From Mnemiopsis leidyi (Eukaryota > Ctenophora > Tentaculata > Lobata > Bolinopsidae), in the NCBI GenBank assembly GCA_000226015.1, contig JH153514.1, positions 136,753 through 162,344 on the forward strand: a stretch of DNA of 25,592 bases. Reading direction: 5' to 3'. Position 1 is the stretch's first letter; every line of letters starts with the position of its first letter. Of this stretch, positions 1-13,400 are shown in pieces. The notes below the pieces were generated by a model. It had not been told where the DNA came from and did not search any database. It saw only the letters and a list, made by a program, of their open reading frames with translations. A program made the translations under genes and the position numbers.

Positions 1-54
1 CTCTGAGCCTTATCTTCCCGACGGCAACTAAATTTGACCTTTTGTGAAGGGGTG

Positions 55-432
55 GGTTAGGTTTAAAATTGTGATGCTATCAAAGATCATGCCTCCAGCC
101 ATTGCCATTGCGGCCTACATAAGTTTAAAGATATTTCGTTTGTAGTAGTAGTAGTAGTAGTAGTGGACGGAAGCTTCTAAGCTTTCCGTAGTGCCCCAAA
201 CCTGCTTTCAGATATGGAGGTCATATATGCTGACCAGCTTGTCACCGGACGTCCCGGATCGGCGAGCCGCACCGATGACACCTGCGCGTAATAATATACC
301 GTACAAGTAATAGACCCCGGTTTGGCTGCCAAGAGTAATAATGGTTAGGTTAAAAATTGTGATGCTATCAAAGATCATGCCTCCAGCCATCGCCATTGCG
401 GCCTACATAAGTTTAAAGATATTTCGTTTGTA
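55..432. repeat. 90-bp direct repeat pair, 288 bp apart
   Basis: Copy 1 spans about 55-144 and copy 2 about 343-432. They share the core TGATGCTATCAAAGATCATG and differ at only a few positions. A (GTA)n microsatellite at about 142-164 follows copy 1 directly. The 200 bp between the copies is not repeated elsewhere in the window. On the minus strand both copies are open (AMAMAGGMIFDSIT), and a difference inside this stretch is synonymous (GCA/GCG), but I recognise no protein. It could be a duplicated exon, the edge of a mobile element or a simple segmental duplication. Confidence 0.8.
142..164. repeat. (GTA)n microsatellite
   Basis: About seven GTA/TAG trinucleotides in a row, at the end of the first copy of the 90-bp repeat. 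Visible directly. Confidence 0.9.
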
Positions 433-1288
433 CCGTTACCAGTTTTTTCTTTTGGTTCCCTGCAATAGGTTTGTATACAGGGATTGGCCAGTTGGAGATG
501 GTCTGTCTAGGCCTGAACCATGATTTCAGTTATACTCTAATAAGGCCAGAGTGGTCATTTTCTCTCCCAGTCAGTTTTTGTTCAGTTTTAAACTATTTCA
601 ACACTACAAATTGAATACGTTTATTGAGTGTGAACATGGTCATTGATAAAATGATTGAAATATTACGGTAATTTCGTGTTTCACTTGCTACAAGATGTAC
701 GTGACAAATCTTTTGGTCCTATTCATCATAAAACTGAAGTTTTTTGTTCCACTTCCTCATTTTTATCAATCAGTTTGGAGCAAATTATTATAGCGGACTA
801 ATTTCCTTATCTCAGAGACACTTGTGTTGTAGCAATAACACACTCAGACACTTTTCCTATTAAGTTAATAAAGGTTTTCTCAGCAATGAGGAATTTATAC
901 CATGATTTAGAGGGGAATGAGAAGAAAACTTCAGTTCAGTTCTGCAGTAGTTCTTAGGTGAAGGTGGAGAGAAAAATATGAGATTTGGGCAATGGCCTAA
1001 TGTTGTACTATGCTTTGGCTCCCTTTCCTTGCTGGCATCCCATCCATGAATTTCGTGCCCTCTTGTGGTCAACTTTAAATGGAAATTGATAGGTGGAATC
1101 TTAACTGGATATTGATAAGTAGAAACTTAACTGAAGCTTTGAATTGAAGTGAAAGTTGAAGTTTAAGGGGTCAAAAGATGTGATGGGCTTTAAAGTTTTT
1201 TACTTTTCCATTTAAACTTAGACAGGTGTCCCAGACTCCATCTTCTTCTCATGATCATTGAGCAGGAAGTATCTAAAAATAAAATATA
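433..1288. other. noncoding stretch upstream of the receptor gene
   Basis: AT-rich DNA in which I see no convincing exon, RNA gene or mobile element. The longest open stretches (for example 860-1072 on the minus strand) have no domain-like composition. It should contain the promoter and 5' UTR of the receptor gene starting at 1322, if exon 1 is correct, but I see no clear TATA box at a suitable distance. Confidence 0.5.
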
Positions 1289-1321
1289 ATGTCAATAACC
1301 ACCTTCCAAACAGATAGAAAC

Positions 1322-1470
1322 ATGGTGCAGCAAGTTGTGATAAGTGTGTTGGTCTGGTTTCTCTTGAACTTCTGTAGAGGTCAAGATAATATACCTGTTG
1401 ATGAAGGCCTGGTGACAATAGAAGCAACATGTGACACACAAATAAGCTCCTGTAGTTCCCCTCCATGCAG
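1322..1470 (+). CDS. exon 1: signal peptide and start of Cys-rich segment
   Basis: The ATG at 1322 opens a typical signal peptide (MVQQVVISVLVWFLLNFCRG, then QDN). An in-frame ATG at 1289 would add 11 polar residues in front of it, so 1322 is preferred; a stop lies in frame at 1280-1282. The exon ends at CATGCAG|GTTTGA in phase 2 with residues C37, C44 and C49. It joins exon 2 across an 8.1-kb intron to give CRFACPVDC, an even cysteine rhythm supporting the link. That link is the longest-range inference in the model. Confidence 0.65.
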
Positions 1471-4400
1471 GTTTGAGTTTTTGCCGAGATTTTTGTTAAA
1501 CGTTGCAGGTGACTTCAGCAAATGATTTAACACTTATCAACAGTTTTTTACTAGAGAAGAATGAACTATTATTATCCATATTTTTTGCATTTCCACTTAT
1601 TGATAGATGGTTTCGTTGTCAATTTTGTCCATGTCCTCATATTTAAGACTATATGATCAGACAAAATGGTCAAAAAGGACACAAAAATTTAAAAAAACGG
1701 GACACATAAATTAAGGTGGATTTTGAGATATATTTTTTAAATGATACCGGAAAGTGCTTGCTCCTAAGGATATACCTAATCTGATCTATTGATAGCTAGA
1801 ACATCCTGATATCTGATCACAGATGAGATTGTTGTTCCATACCCCTGGATGTAGCACTATTACAACTCTACAAATACAAGTTACTACAAATTTATTGAGA
1901 AATGCTTCTAACCGAAACTTCTGAAATTGTCCTACCAATAAATAAAACTTTTTTATAGATATGGAGAGAGCTGTATTTTATTGTAATTTTCAAAATTTCC
2001 AGAATTGTTCTATCTAATGAGACAATAAAATGAATTTACGGCAAATAGATGGTACATTTTTAAAGTGCTATACCAATTGTCAAACAAACTCTCATCCTAA
2101 CCAAATGATCTCCTGAGAGCATTGTACACTATGTTTGTGGCATGACTTGTCGGGTTACCACTCAAGCAGACAATCACGGATCCGTGTCTGGTGCTCATAG
2201 CAAGTCTGAGTCCCGAGAAGAGTCTTCCAAGGAACATCTCGTTGATTACCCTCACTATGTCAGCGTTTCGGGCTCTCTTCTGCAGGGCAACCTGTCCTCG
2301 TCCGGCGAAAGCATCATCAACAAACTTGAGAAGCATGTCGATAATCGATGATAGGTTGAGATTCATAGTGACGTTGATGGGTCCCTTGACCTGGACTTTG
2401 ACGTTGGAGAACATGGGGTCCTCATTGTTAGGTGCTCTGACGACTACTTCAATGGGGGCTGTCTCGGTTCCTGGAACCACATTGCCGTCCTTGTCCAGGA
2501 TTCGTCCAGATGCAGCTACAGAAAACTGGAATTCTTCTGGCTCTGCCAAGAACTCAGGGGATTTTGTGAGAGTTCCCTGCACGAATACTTTGTCGTTAAA
2601 GATGGATCCGAAGAACTGCTTGAGGATACTTCCCACGTCAACAGAGAAAGATTTGCCCACTGGAAGGAAGGTCCTGGAAGCGGTGTTTGCTACGAAATCA
2701 GACACTGTTACGCAAGCCTGGTGACCATCTTCAGCTTCAGGCAGGGCCAGACGTCTGATTCCGCTATAACTGACACCCTGGTTGTTGACAGGACGTACCT
2801 CCATGCCCACTCCAGCAACCATGTGTCTGTCCCAAGACCTGAAGTTCCTGACAGGGAACTCAAGACGGAACAGGTTTAGAACGTTGATGTTTGTGGGTAG
2901 GGATTGGAAGACACTGTTAACCATACCATTTCCGTACATCTTCACTCCATTGCACACAGCATTGGTGACATGGGGCATCAGACCTTGGAGAATCATGTTG
3001 GCCAGATGGTTGATGATGGGGAGGTGAAGGTCCACTCTTGGTCGGCCAACACTTAGGTGACATCCCATTCCTTGACTTCTGAACCTACCTCCAGAGACTG
3101 CCAGCCCGGTATCCAGTTGTGCATTGATGGCATCACCGTAAGTATCGAACTGTCCAGCGACTCTGATCCTGCCGAAGAGAATGTTGATGTAGACAGCTAG
3201 CTGGGCGGTAAGATGTACACGTCCGTTGTTAACCCTCACTCCCAGTCGGTTGTTGGTCATTATGATGTTTACGTTGGAGGTGTCCAGGGTGCGGACATTG
3301 AAGCCCTCGACGTGGACAGGTCCAAGTTGCATGTTGTTCAGTCTGGTGTGTTGCTTAATCAGGTCGTTGACACGACGGATCATGTCGCGCATCATGTTCT
3401 CCACGGCTTGGGTTCCACCAGGGTTGAGTCTCCCACGGAAGGTCTCATCGTTGACTCCATTAGCGCTAAGCGCCAGTGCTGCAACCAGTAATACCAGTAC
3501 TTTCATCGTTTGTGACTTAACTGAACTAGCTGGAGAAATTGTAAATTTGAGTCTCCTCTATGGAATGGGTGTTATTTATAACAGATCGGCCCACCTGTCG
3601 CTTTGAGCGGATTTTCTGTTATTTTTTACAGTTTTCTATTTTGTCGTATTGCGGTGTGAAATGTACCATAAACCAGACCTCCGCACAAAAGACGTGCCAA
3701 AACAAATAATGGACAGACTTTTCGATAGATTTGTCGCCGTTTTGAAAATACAATCCTTTGTTTGCTACGTTACAAGAAAATATATTTAAGCGCAGCTGCT
3801 TTATATTCTCTTGATTGCACCATTAGTCTTCTTAAATCATAGTCTAACTGTTAATCGAACAGTAAAATATTCCCTCAACTTTGGGATTATTTCATCTGGT
3901 GAAAATGATAGTATCTGCATCACATAAAAGTATTTAAGTTCATTGTAACATTTTCGCCCATTTTAAGTTGAAATGTGAGTGTATGATTGTAAATCATACT
4001 GATTGGTATGTTAAATGATAGTCGATTGCTTATTAGTCGCATGGTAAATTGATTGAAGTTTGCCACCTGTAAAGCCGGGAAGAAATATAACTGTATAAAA
4101 CTTAATATAATCATACTGATGAGCATAAAATGAAACCAGTCGTGAAGGCCCCATTGGTGAATATAGGTTAAGATTTTGGAATTTGGATCTATTATACCTA
4201 GTTTCACTAAGTTATCGTCTGTTGTACCTTTATCTTTAAGGAATTTGCAAATATTGCGGTAAAATTTTTAATCTAAAATAGTTGCAACGTTTACTCTACA
4301 ACAGTGCTATTGATAATTATTTTAATGATAAAGTATCTGAGTAGTTTAAGTGAAGGATACATACTAAATTTATATTTTTCAATCCCAGGCTATTCGCCAC

Positions 4401-7400
4401 AATTATCTACAATTATAGTTAAAGTTAGCTCAACGCACACACACACACATCAGATTTGAATATCATACACATAAGTACTCTAGATGCACTACGGACTTAG
4501 CTATACATCAGTGACCAACTCTCGGTACAATTTGATAAGCTATCCAACTAATCATGTTCATGCTTGTCCAGTACAAGACCGGCAGCTTTACATACACTCA
4601 CCGTTGCCGCTAAAATTAGATCGGAAATGTGACGTTCGGAAATCCGGTCGTTTGAAATAATTATGAAACGGTGTTCACTGTTCTATACTTAAATAAAATA
4701 AGTTTGTTGGAGGCTGCACACAAGCTAATACTCTAATATTGTCAGTTTATGGAGACTTAAAACTGCGCTGTCGAAGTTTCTATTGCAACTTCCTTGCTCG
4801 TTGTGACTAGCATGTACCGTGTCACTCTACTAAACTCTATAATCATTATTTGTCTGCAGCTACTAAATCCTTAATTGCTTATTAAACGTAATCAACGTCG
4901 TCGTTAGAAATAGGAGATGTAGTTAATGGTCAAGTTTAGGGATTTAACGTCGGCTGTTATAGCCGGGGAAATTTCTCGAAAATGGCATAAAATCGTTTCC
5001 TCGTGTGTGTACGACTAAATCCTCCTTCGTTTAACATGCAGGAGTATAATAATGGGTGGATGGAGGGAGTTACACTGGTTTCAACACGCCGAATTAATGG
5101 GCTCTGTTAAATTATGTGAATTGAGGGAGCAGTCAGAGGGAATGTTTAATTTTCAGCAATCTGGACGACTTTACCTGCTTTTCAGATGTTTAATGACAAT
5201 GTAGGTACTTAGTTATCTACTCCTTTACTGAAGAAACTTTTAGACATAAAGAAAAAAGTCGTGCTCAATTTAAATACAAGACCAGCAATCTTCTTATAGA
5301 AAATTGTTAAACCCTCATTTTACACTTATATGTATAATCTCAGTATTCTTTATAGCCACAGTAAGTCAATAGTCTTAGTAAGTTGATATTACCAAATGAC
5401 CAAATAATTAACGACAATGTTCTGACAAATTTCGTACACCCGACTTTAGTAGTATTATTTACTTTAGTAGTATTATTAACAACACGAGTGTATGTTATCA
5501 TTACTTTTCTGTAATTCTACTAAATACTGGACTCCGTTCGCTGCTATCGCATTATCTTGTTATCAACTCCACTCAATCTGAAGAGCTGAGCACCAGTGTT
5601 GTACGCCGCCGTATTCTAAGAAACTCGGCGGCGTTTTCTCAAAATACGGGGCGGCGTACGCCGGCGTGGAGAGTTCCGAGTTATTCTAAATTTTTGTGCC
5701 CTGTAAAAGATTTGCGATACCATATATATATATTCGTCAAATCGAAATTCTGGCAATTAAATAGAACGATCTTTAATGTACTTGATAATCGATTTATAAT
5801 TATGATAATCAGTGCTCCCCCAAATGAGCTATCGGCCCTTAATTATTCATCGGCAATTGCAATGAAATTTCCGATTTCACGCCGTTTCACGCCGCGGAAA
5901 ATTATCGGCGGCGGCGGCGTACGAGATTCACGCAGCGTGGCGGCGTTCGGCGGCGGACAACACTGCTGAGCGCATGAGCAGCTAACACGGCCAGTGCAAT
6001 ACTGTAATGCATAGATTATTGAATACTACATTTAACTGCTTATATATACACTTAACTACCAATATACTTAACTATCTATATACTCGAATACTTAGATACT
6101 TTAATACACTTATGCTCTAATACTCTAAATTATTAACTCTTATAGGAAATTTACTCTTATAATTTAGAACCGGATGATCGGATCCATCAATCTGCAAACT
6201 CAACATTATATTCCAGGTAGTTTCTTGTATAGAGCATATCTAGCATCACTGACTGGCGACAAATTTATTAATAGAAATTTCAGGTATTCAGGAGAAAATA
6301 TATATCTTGTGCTATTTGATCTGATTTTATTTAGATGTTACCTTTAATTCAAATCATGCACGGTGATTTCCTAGCACCTGAATGAATTAATTTTGTGGAG
6401 ATATCAATTCTAAACATTGCCTTTCATGGTGGCCCAGCTTGATTATAAAAATGACGTGAAACTTGTATAAATTTCGGCATTCTTGAAGAAAACGTCCTGT
6501 CTTGCAAATCCTTATAAACAGTAGCTTGTTTCTTCAGCAGTTCATAGGAGTACATCTTAAATGTATTCTTCTCACCCTGTACACGTATACACAATACAAC
6601 AACAGGAAATCAGAATCTGTCATAAATGTGCCTGCCCAGTGTGCAGTAGGCACACCATTGTCCGACAAAACTTTTGGTCGTGTATCATGACACTGTTCTA
6701 AATATTTGTACTGTGAATATCAATAAATATCAATATTAATATTAATATCAATATTAATATTAATATCAATATTGATATTAATATTATCGATTGTCTGAGT
6801 TAAGTGACCGCCTAATAAAACGGACGAAACTGTTCTTGAACGATCCGACGATAGTTCACAGACTAGTTTGTTACGACTTACATTGTACGCCGTACAGACT
6901 AGTAGTAAGTCAACGGCCATTTTTGGTAAATATCTAGAAATCTGAAATAGTACATATGCCTTTAATAGTATAATAATGGTATAATAGTACATTAATAGTA
7001 CAATAATAGTTTAATAGTACTTATGCCTATGAACAGTACGGTAAGCCTTCACATTTATTTCTCTTTCCGCTTAGCACTTAAGCGATTTTCAAGCAATTAC
7101 ACGGGATTTCATCTAATTTCTCAAACGTGCAGAGAACATTTAGACAATACTCAAGAGTGATGCGCAATGTTCTTAATTTGGCACTGATTGAGTTAATTGA
7201 AGCTGTAAACATTTTTGGTGCTGAAAATAGGAAAAATTTGCTGCAGATTGTACACTTGCCAGTAATGCTATATGTACTAAAAGTGTTGTTATCTAGAAAG
7301 ATTTCTCTCTCGCAGAACAGTGTCTAATTTGTTAAAGATGCTTACGTACATTATAGTCCTATTCATAACAAAGATTTCAAAGAATGCCTTCTTTCGAGTC

Positions 7401-10400
7401 CCACTACATAGAGGGGTAGTTAAATTATTTTGGGAAATACCTATAGATCATGCTGAATACTAATATTTTGGGAGGGTGAACTGTATAGCTAGACAAATTC
7501 CTTTCTCTCTTTCTCCCAGCTCTGACGGTTCTCTACTTATCTCTCTACAACAGAAGAACTTTGCAATTTCAGGCAGATTGTAACTGAGTTATTCCTTACT
7601 GAGACTATAGTCTAAATTGGCCGACCACTCATCAATCTACTACTTAAGTACTCATTTGAAATTTTATCTGGTGGTTATTAGCATTGTTTATTCAGATTGT
7701 GACTTATTTATAGTCAGATTGTGACTTATTTTCTATGATAAACATAGGCTCCCATATTGCAATTGTAATTATCAGTTAGCGCTATGTTCGATAGAGAATC
7801 ATAAAATTGATTTTCAAAATTATTGCTGCTGTATTATCGTAACTATTATAAAAATAACCAAGCACACACTGTAAATATATGATAACGGCCTAAAAAAATT
7901 GGTTCCAACCACAGCGACGTCTAGAGTTAAGTTATCATTCCTGACATTCTGAAAGTTTAGTTATATCATCATACCTTGCATTGTCGTCATTCTTCCCCCG
8001 GACTCCCGCCCACCCTGGCACGTCCAGGACGGGCTTCTGACTACCGTAACTCTACATGAACTTCATTCAGGACCACTAATCATGCTCCCTAAATCCCCTT
8101 AATTCCCCCTCATCTCTTCCTAATTACCGCAACTTTGGGATGATATTTCATTAAACATGTGACGTTTAAAATCCAGGAAATACTGGTTACCATGGCAACT
8201 AGCTGGTTAAAGACCTAGGTTAACTTGGAACGGCGAGCGTTGATTGGTCTGCTGTCTGAGGTCCTGTGTTTTGATTGGATGCTGAAGGTCACGTGTTGCG
8301 GTTTGTGTGTACTGAGTGTGAGAGTTTAGTAGTCTGACGTCACGTTCAGAGATACAGAGAACTTAACGGTACAAAATATGTGAACTGTACTCCTGAAGTT
8401 CTAATCAAACAGACGTACTGTTATCTAACTACTTACTGAAACGTAAAATAAAGAATATCAAAGAAGAATCAGGCACTTAGTGAATCCTACCTAGTGAAAC
8501 GATGAAAGATTTTACTTATAGTCCCTATGACAGTTACATTTCTTATTTCACCTACACTATCTGCTATGAAATTTCGATACAAGCACAAGCACATAATAAT
8601 TTTAGTTTACGAAAGTTGCATGCCAAGTTACCGAAATATCTAAATGAGACTATTGCATGGTAACCCCCACTTACTTTCTCCTGTTAAAATATGAGAATTT
8701 AATTTTCCTTATCACTTGTCTTATGTATGTTATCCTTCTAGTCTTATCTCACTGCACATCATTTCATGTCATTACGTGTTATCTTATCTCATTTCACATT
8801 ATCTACTATCATATTTGCAAACATTTTCTGTTACCATCCAATATCGAATATGTCGACAAAACATCGGAATATCATACCTAACTGTTACTCGTATAGATGT
8901 GATGCGTGTGTGCGGACTGAAATTTCAATCTCGGCTAGTTGGTAAAATACCGATGGACAATCAATGCACACCCCAATGCACGCCTGACGCACACCTGATG
9001 CACACCTAGTGCACACCTGATGTATAGGTATATAAAGCTAAATGTACTTAAAAGACACACGTGCTACATGCACCACACGTGGTAAACAAACTCAACATAC
9101 CTTCTTTCAATTATCGTAGCAAATAACTTTAACAGTATAGCACCGCACGTTGCTACGTTACGCCTTGCATGGGAAAATATTTAGTAACTTAACTACTTAC
9201 AACAATTATAGACTGTTTAAGGGTTAGTTGTTGATAGGTACTTAGTTTTACAGATAAAACCGACACATACAACTACGTACAGGTAGTAGCTAAAAACTGT
9301 AGCGTTAAAGACCGTTAAAGTGCGAAATAAAAAAAAGAATTAAAATTGTCATACGGCCGTGTCGCTGCGGGTTTGAATGACAAACTTATTCAGAAATTTG
9401 GGATTATCCTGCTTGAAAGGAACAGATCTCTCTATTCTAGCCCGCGTCAAAACCGGACATTTTTTGTGTCTTCTAGCTGAAAGACTGTAAATTGACTGAA
9501 AGACATAAAATCCGACTATAAACCCTAAATTCTAATCAATGATGTTAACCTTCTTCACATTTCAGATTTGCTTGTCCAGTGGACTGCCCTGAGACAAACT
9601 CATCTGGGATATATAATGAGGTAAAAAGGTCTTTGGTATAACTGAAATTGCTGGTAACCATGCTTATTATATAATTATATTCTTATGTTAGTATAGGTAC
9701 CTGTGCTATACTACACATATTGATAAGTTTACTGAAACTTTTCTCTCGAGCCAAATTGAAATTTCACTCACACGGAATAACGACTAGGTTCTTCCTTATC
9801 AATACATTCGAGTCATGACGACAATCAATATCCCAATATCCCATCCTTCTGTCTCAGTCAAGACAGTAAGCCAACAATAATAGTTACCACTCTTGAAGTA
9901 CGTTTGCAAAACTCATCTTATCTCCACATTTTTCTTCCAGGAAAGTATGCCCTGCAAAGAAGCTCAGAGTTTGTTCTCCGCTAAAAACTCTGTCGACATA
10001 TTTCAAGACGAGGATGGTACATTTACTCTGCTAACAAGGTTAGCTGACCTCTGTTCTATTACATAAAGAGAAACGCTGGTTCAGATGCGAGGATTATAGG
10101 ACCCCGTATTGATAAAAATTATTTATACCTTCTGTTTCATCCTGCATACAATTTATACTATTATCATAATCCATCTTTATCATTTTGCATTGTTTTATGT
10201 CGTTGTATTATGCCATATATAATATGCCAATTGAGCAAATGGAAATGACTTTGGTTATCTTACAAATGGCTAGGATTTGTTGTGTTTGTGACAAATTCAT
10301 TTACACTTTCACCCTCGCGGGAATCTATCAACTCCATTAGATATAGACAAAACAGGACGCACATATTACTTGATGACATCACGTAGACTCCCAACTAAAA

Positions 10401-13400
10401 ACGTAGGAACATCTCCGTATTCAGCACGCCTTACTGTACATCCTGCCTGTGTTTTACCTCCGATCTGCTCCCTATTAATCACCCCTCCTCGCTCCTCATT
10501 GGTCAGCTGCTTGTCACGTGCCAGTGTCTGATTAATGAGGCGATCTAATAGAACCTAGTTTTGTTTTCGTTCGATAAAGTGACGTCATGAAATCACGTGA
10601 TATTTTGTACGCGTTCACGTGGGATTATAGTATTAGAGCTTGCGACAGGACCAGAGAGCGTTCAGACGATCATTAATCATAAAAATTGGTATACTGTATG
10701 TGTGTATATCGGTCTCAACTGTATAATGTTTGACGTGGAACGTACTTTAACCTCAAATAGAGAAGAAAGTGGTTTACTTTAGTCTTAGACATTAAGCTAT
10801 TTTTGTACTAATGTTGTACTAATTTTCACAAATGTGGTAATGCCTGCACGACCTAAATACAGTTTAACAGATATGCAGTATCTGATAGTTCTCTGCTAAG
10901 ATATAAATCTCAGAGTTTGAGGAGTATTGCTTATCGGCCAGATATTCCTCAGTAGATCTGAATTCGACATGAGTTTTTATTGCCCTCAGGCGTTAAAGCT
11001 TCAAATATATGGCTGTTATAACCATGCATCAGATAGTTTAAACAAAATATCTTTTATATAGAGTTGATTCTGATTTCTGCAACTCTGTTATATTTTCTGA
11101 GTGACAGAATGAATTTGAGCTATTACGGTTTCTAAAAATATACCATGACGCTGTGCCAAGTAATAAACCATGCTACATAAGTTAATAATTGAGAAACATG
11201 ATCGAAAGTTAAAAGTAGATTGTGTATGATAAATCCTTTATCCTCCGAGTCCCGCCTCCCTACATGAATATTCAGCTGAATCTTATGCTATGTGCTCACT
11301 AGAAATTTCACGCTGACACGCTAATATTCGATTCATATACAGCTTTACACGTGCCGAACAAGAAATATTCAGCATTAAACTGCTTAAAAACGATTATAAG
11401 GTTGTCGAAACTTTTATTGCATTTCTGTATTCTTCACTGTATATGGATTATTGTTTATAGTAACGGAATAGAACGACCTCTGATTCTCGACCAGCAGTTT
11501 CTGCCAAGATACAGACTTCCGACTGAATTAAACAAGCTCGAAAAATCAATTTTTTGTATATCTTGAAGAACTTTTTGTCTTGTATCTTACCCGGCCGTTC
11601 TATCTATAAGATCAAATACTCAAAATAGAAATACCAATAACCGTAAACACAGCTATTGGCATCTGTTCACTGCTGTCTGCTACTCCGGACCTTTAACCAA
11701 TTACACTACCTCTCATATCCTGCTACTGTCTCTAAAATAAAGTCGAAGGACCTCCCTGCTACCGTTTAGGAACATAGGCAAAGTACTCGGTACTCAACCA
11801 TGGACTATAGTCTCCCATTGTGTATGACTCGTAACGTTGCGGCGGGGAAGGAAATGAGATCGTTTATCTTGTTACCGACCGGCCAGTCTACTTTATTACA
11901 GCTTCATCCAATCGTTGTCCTGCTTTCCTATGGTATTATTGCCCAAGATTTACAAAAATGGCTGATTATGCCTCCCTAATCACCGCGATTTAAGTATAAT
12001 AAAACGTGATATGGTCCGCGCGCTTTCTTGCAGGAACGCGCGAATGGATTGTACTAACGAAAGGGCCCCAAAAATCACTCAGTAAATTCGCGCGTACAGT
12101 TTTTCCAGGAGTTGCATTTTGTGCATGCGAGATTGTCAGCTTGGTACTTTTCGCTTCTATTTGTAAGCTCACTACGAGTTAATGAGTTACATTTAATCAT
12201 TACACACATACATTATGCATACACACTGAGTTGAACAGTCCGTCTTGCTAAGACATAATTAGATGTTGTAATTTGTGAAACCTCTCTCACGGCACGACTT
12301 TTTCAGTATCCACACGGCCAACGTGGCGAGAAGAGACTCCCAACCGTGTAAGTAATCAACGTAATCAATGTAATCAATGTAATCAATGTAATCAGTGTAA
12401 TCAATGTAATGTAAACCTTGGTAAAAACCTGAATGGGAGTGTCATGGATTAATTTGCACAATACACATGAGTCGCCAAGTAATTGGTGAGGACGAGGGTT
12501 AAAAACTAAGGGTTTACTAGCCGTATAAGTGAATTAAGGAATACTATTAACTAACTAGGTATTAACTAAAATGTCACCTCTAAGCAAGCTCACAGAAAAG
12601 TAACTCTAATACAATATATTTCAGTTTGCACGGGTGATTTGAGTCTGGCTAACGATGCGTCTATTTGCATTGTCACGTGCTCGTTGCCGGACTACGAATG
12701 TCCCCGAGAATTCAAACAGTGAGTTACACTTTTATTTTGGGTATTCTTTTATACCATTTTATACTTCATCTTTTCAATTCGGTGATAGAATTTTTTCAAA
12801 GTCAAATGAGTTACTCACTGACATACCGTCCCATTTGAACTTTATACACATGTTTGCTATACCGTTGACTTTCACATCAGACGCTGTGCTTGTCCTTGGG
12901 ACAAACCAATTCTAAAGGACATAGACAAGGGTATTTGTGTGAAGAGTATACGCGACTGTCCGCCCTACAATACGTACATACTTCCCATTAAGGGTAATTA
13001 TCGTTAGTTTCTTGATCTGGTCTCTGGATTTAATGATGAAATGTCGGCTCAAGATATAAATTGAAATTAACAGGTTTTAGACAAATTTATTGTTTTGTGA
13101 ATCAAGTAAAATTCTATGTTATTCGCTTAACATTTTTCTCTAAAAACTGCGGGTGTTTCAGGGCTGAAACAGTTCAACTTTACGAAGCAGCCCGAAGATT
13201 TAGTAAAGAAACGAGGAGACAAGATTAGGATGCAGTGTACAGTTAATGGAGACACAAACTATCAGTATTTCTGGTATAAGTCTCCGAGTCTAGCTATGGG
13301 TTCTCACTCCGTTAGTGTGAGTAACAGCTATCTTGCTGTTTCTTAGGGGCAACTATTTTAGTAGTCACTTAGTGGTCATTTAGTTTGCAAATGTATTGAT

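Larger units (their letters stand above)
10017..12624. other. intron 3
   Basis: A 2608-bp intron. It holds a regulatory-looking cluster at 10498-10621, a further CACGTG at 11348 and a 9-bp tandem repeat at about 12352-12412. The phases of exons 3 and 4 agree without an extra exon, although a small alternative exon cannot be ruled out. No independent gene seen. Confidence 0.5.

Noticed and set aside
37-280. LCCL domain call for the first Cys-rich segment (encoded by exons 1-3)
   Set aside because: CPxxC and PCKEA are suggestive, but spacing is too short and about a third of the domain is missing, so it is kept as a Cys-rich segment. The coordinates given are coding-sequence bases, not window positions; in the window it spans 1322-10016.
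1289-1321. Upstream in-frame ATG as start of the receptor gene
   Set aside because: It would put 11 polar residues before the signal peptide; the ATG at 1322 begins the hydrophobic leader directly.
2142-3606. Plus-strand open frames across the LBP/BPI gene (for example 2191-2724, 3226-3606)
   Set aside because: They are shadows of the minus-strand LBP/BPI frame, which alone has a signal peptide and family features.
3920-4207. 95-codon hydrophobic minus-strand frame
   Set aside because: AT-driven composition, no domain, no promoter or splice context.
8186-8342. Homologue of the MHC class II SXY promoter module
   Set aside because: The element types match, but order and spacing do not; reported only as a promoter-like cluster.
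10017-10038. Stronger-looking donor ACAAG|GTTAGC for exon 3
   Set aside because: It ends in phase 2 and puts a stop at the start of exon 4; GGATG|GTACAT keeps the frame. A missing exon could still rescue it.
12655-12915. 86-codon plus-strand frame as a gene
   Set aside because: It overlaps exons 4-5 in other frames; the spliced frames carry the cysteine pattern and matching phases.
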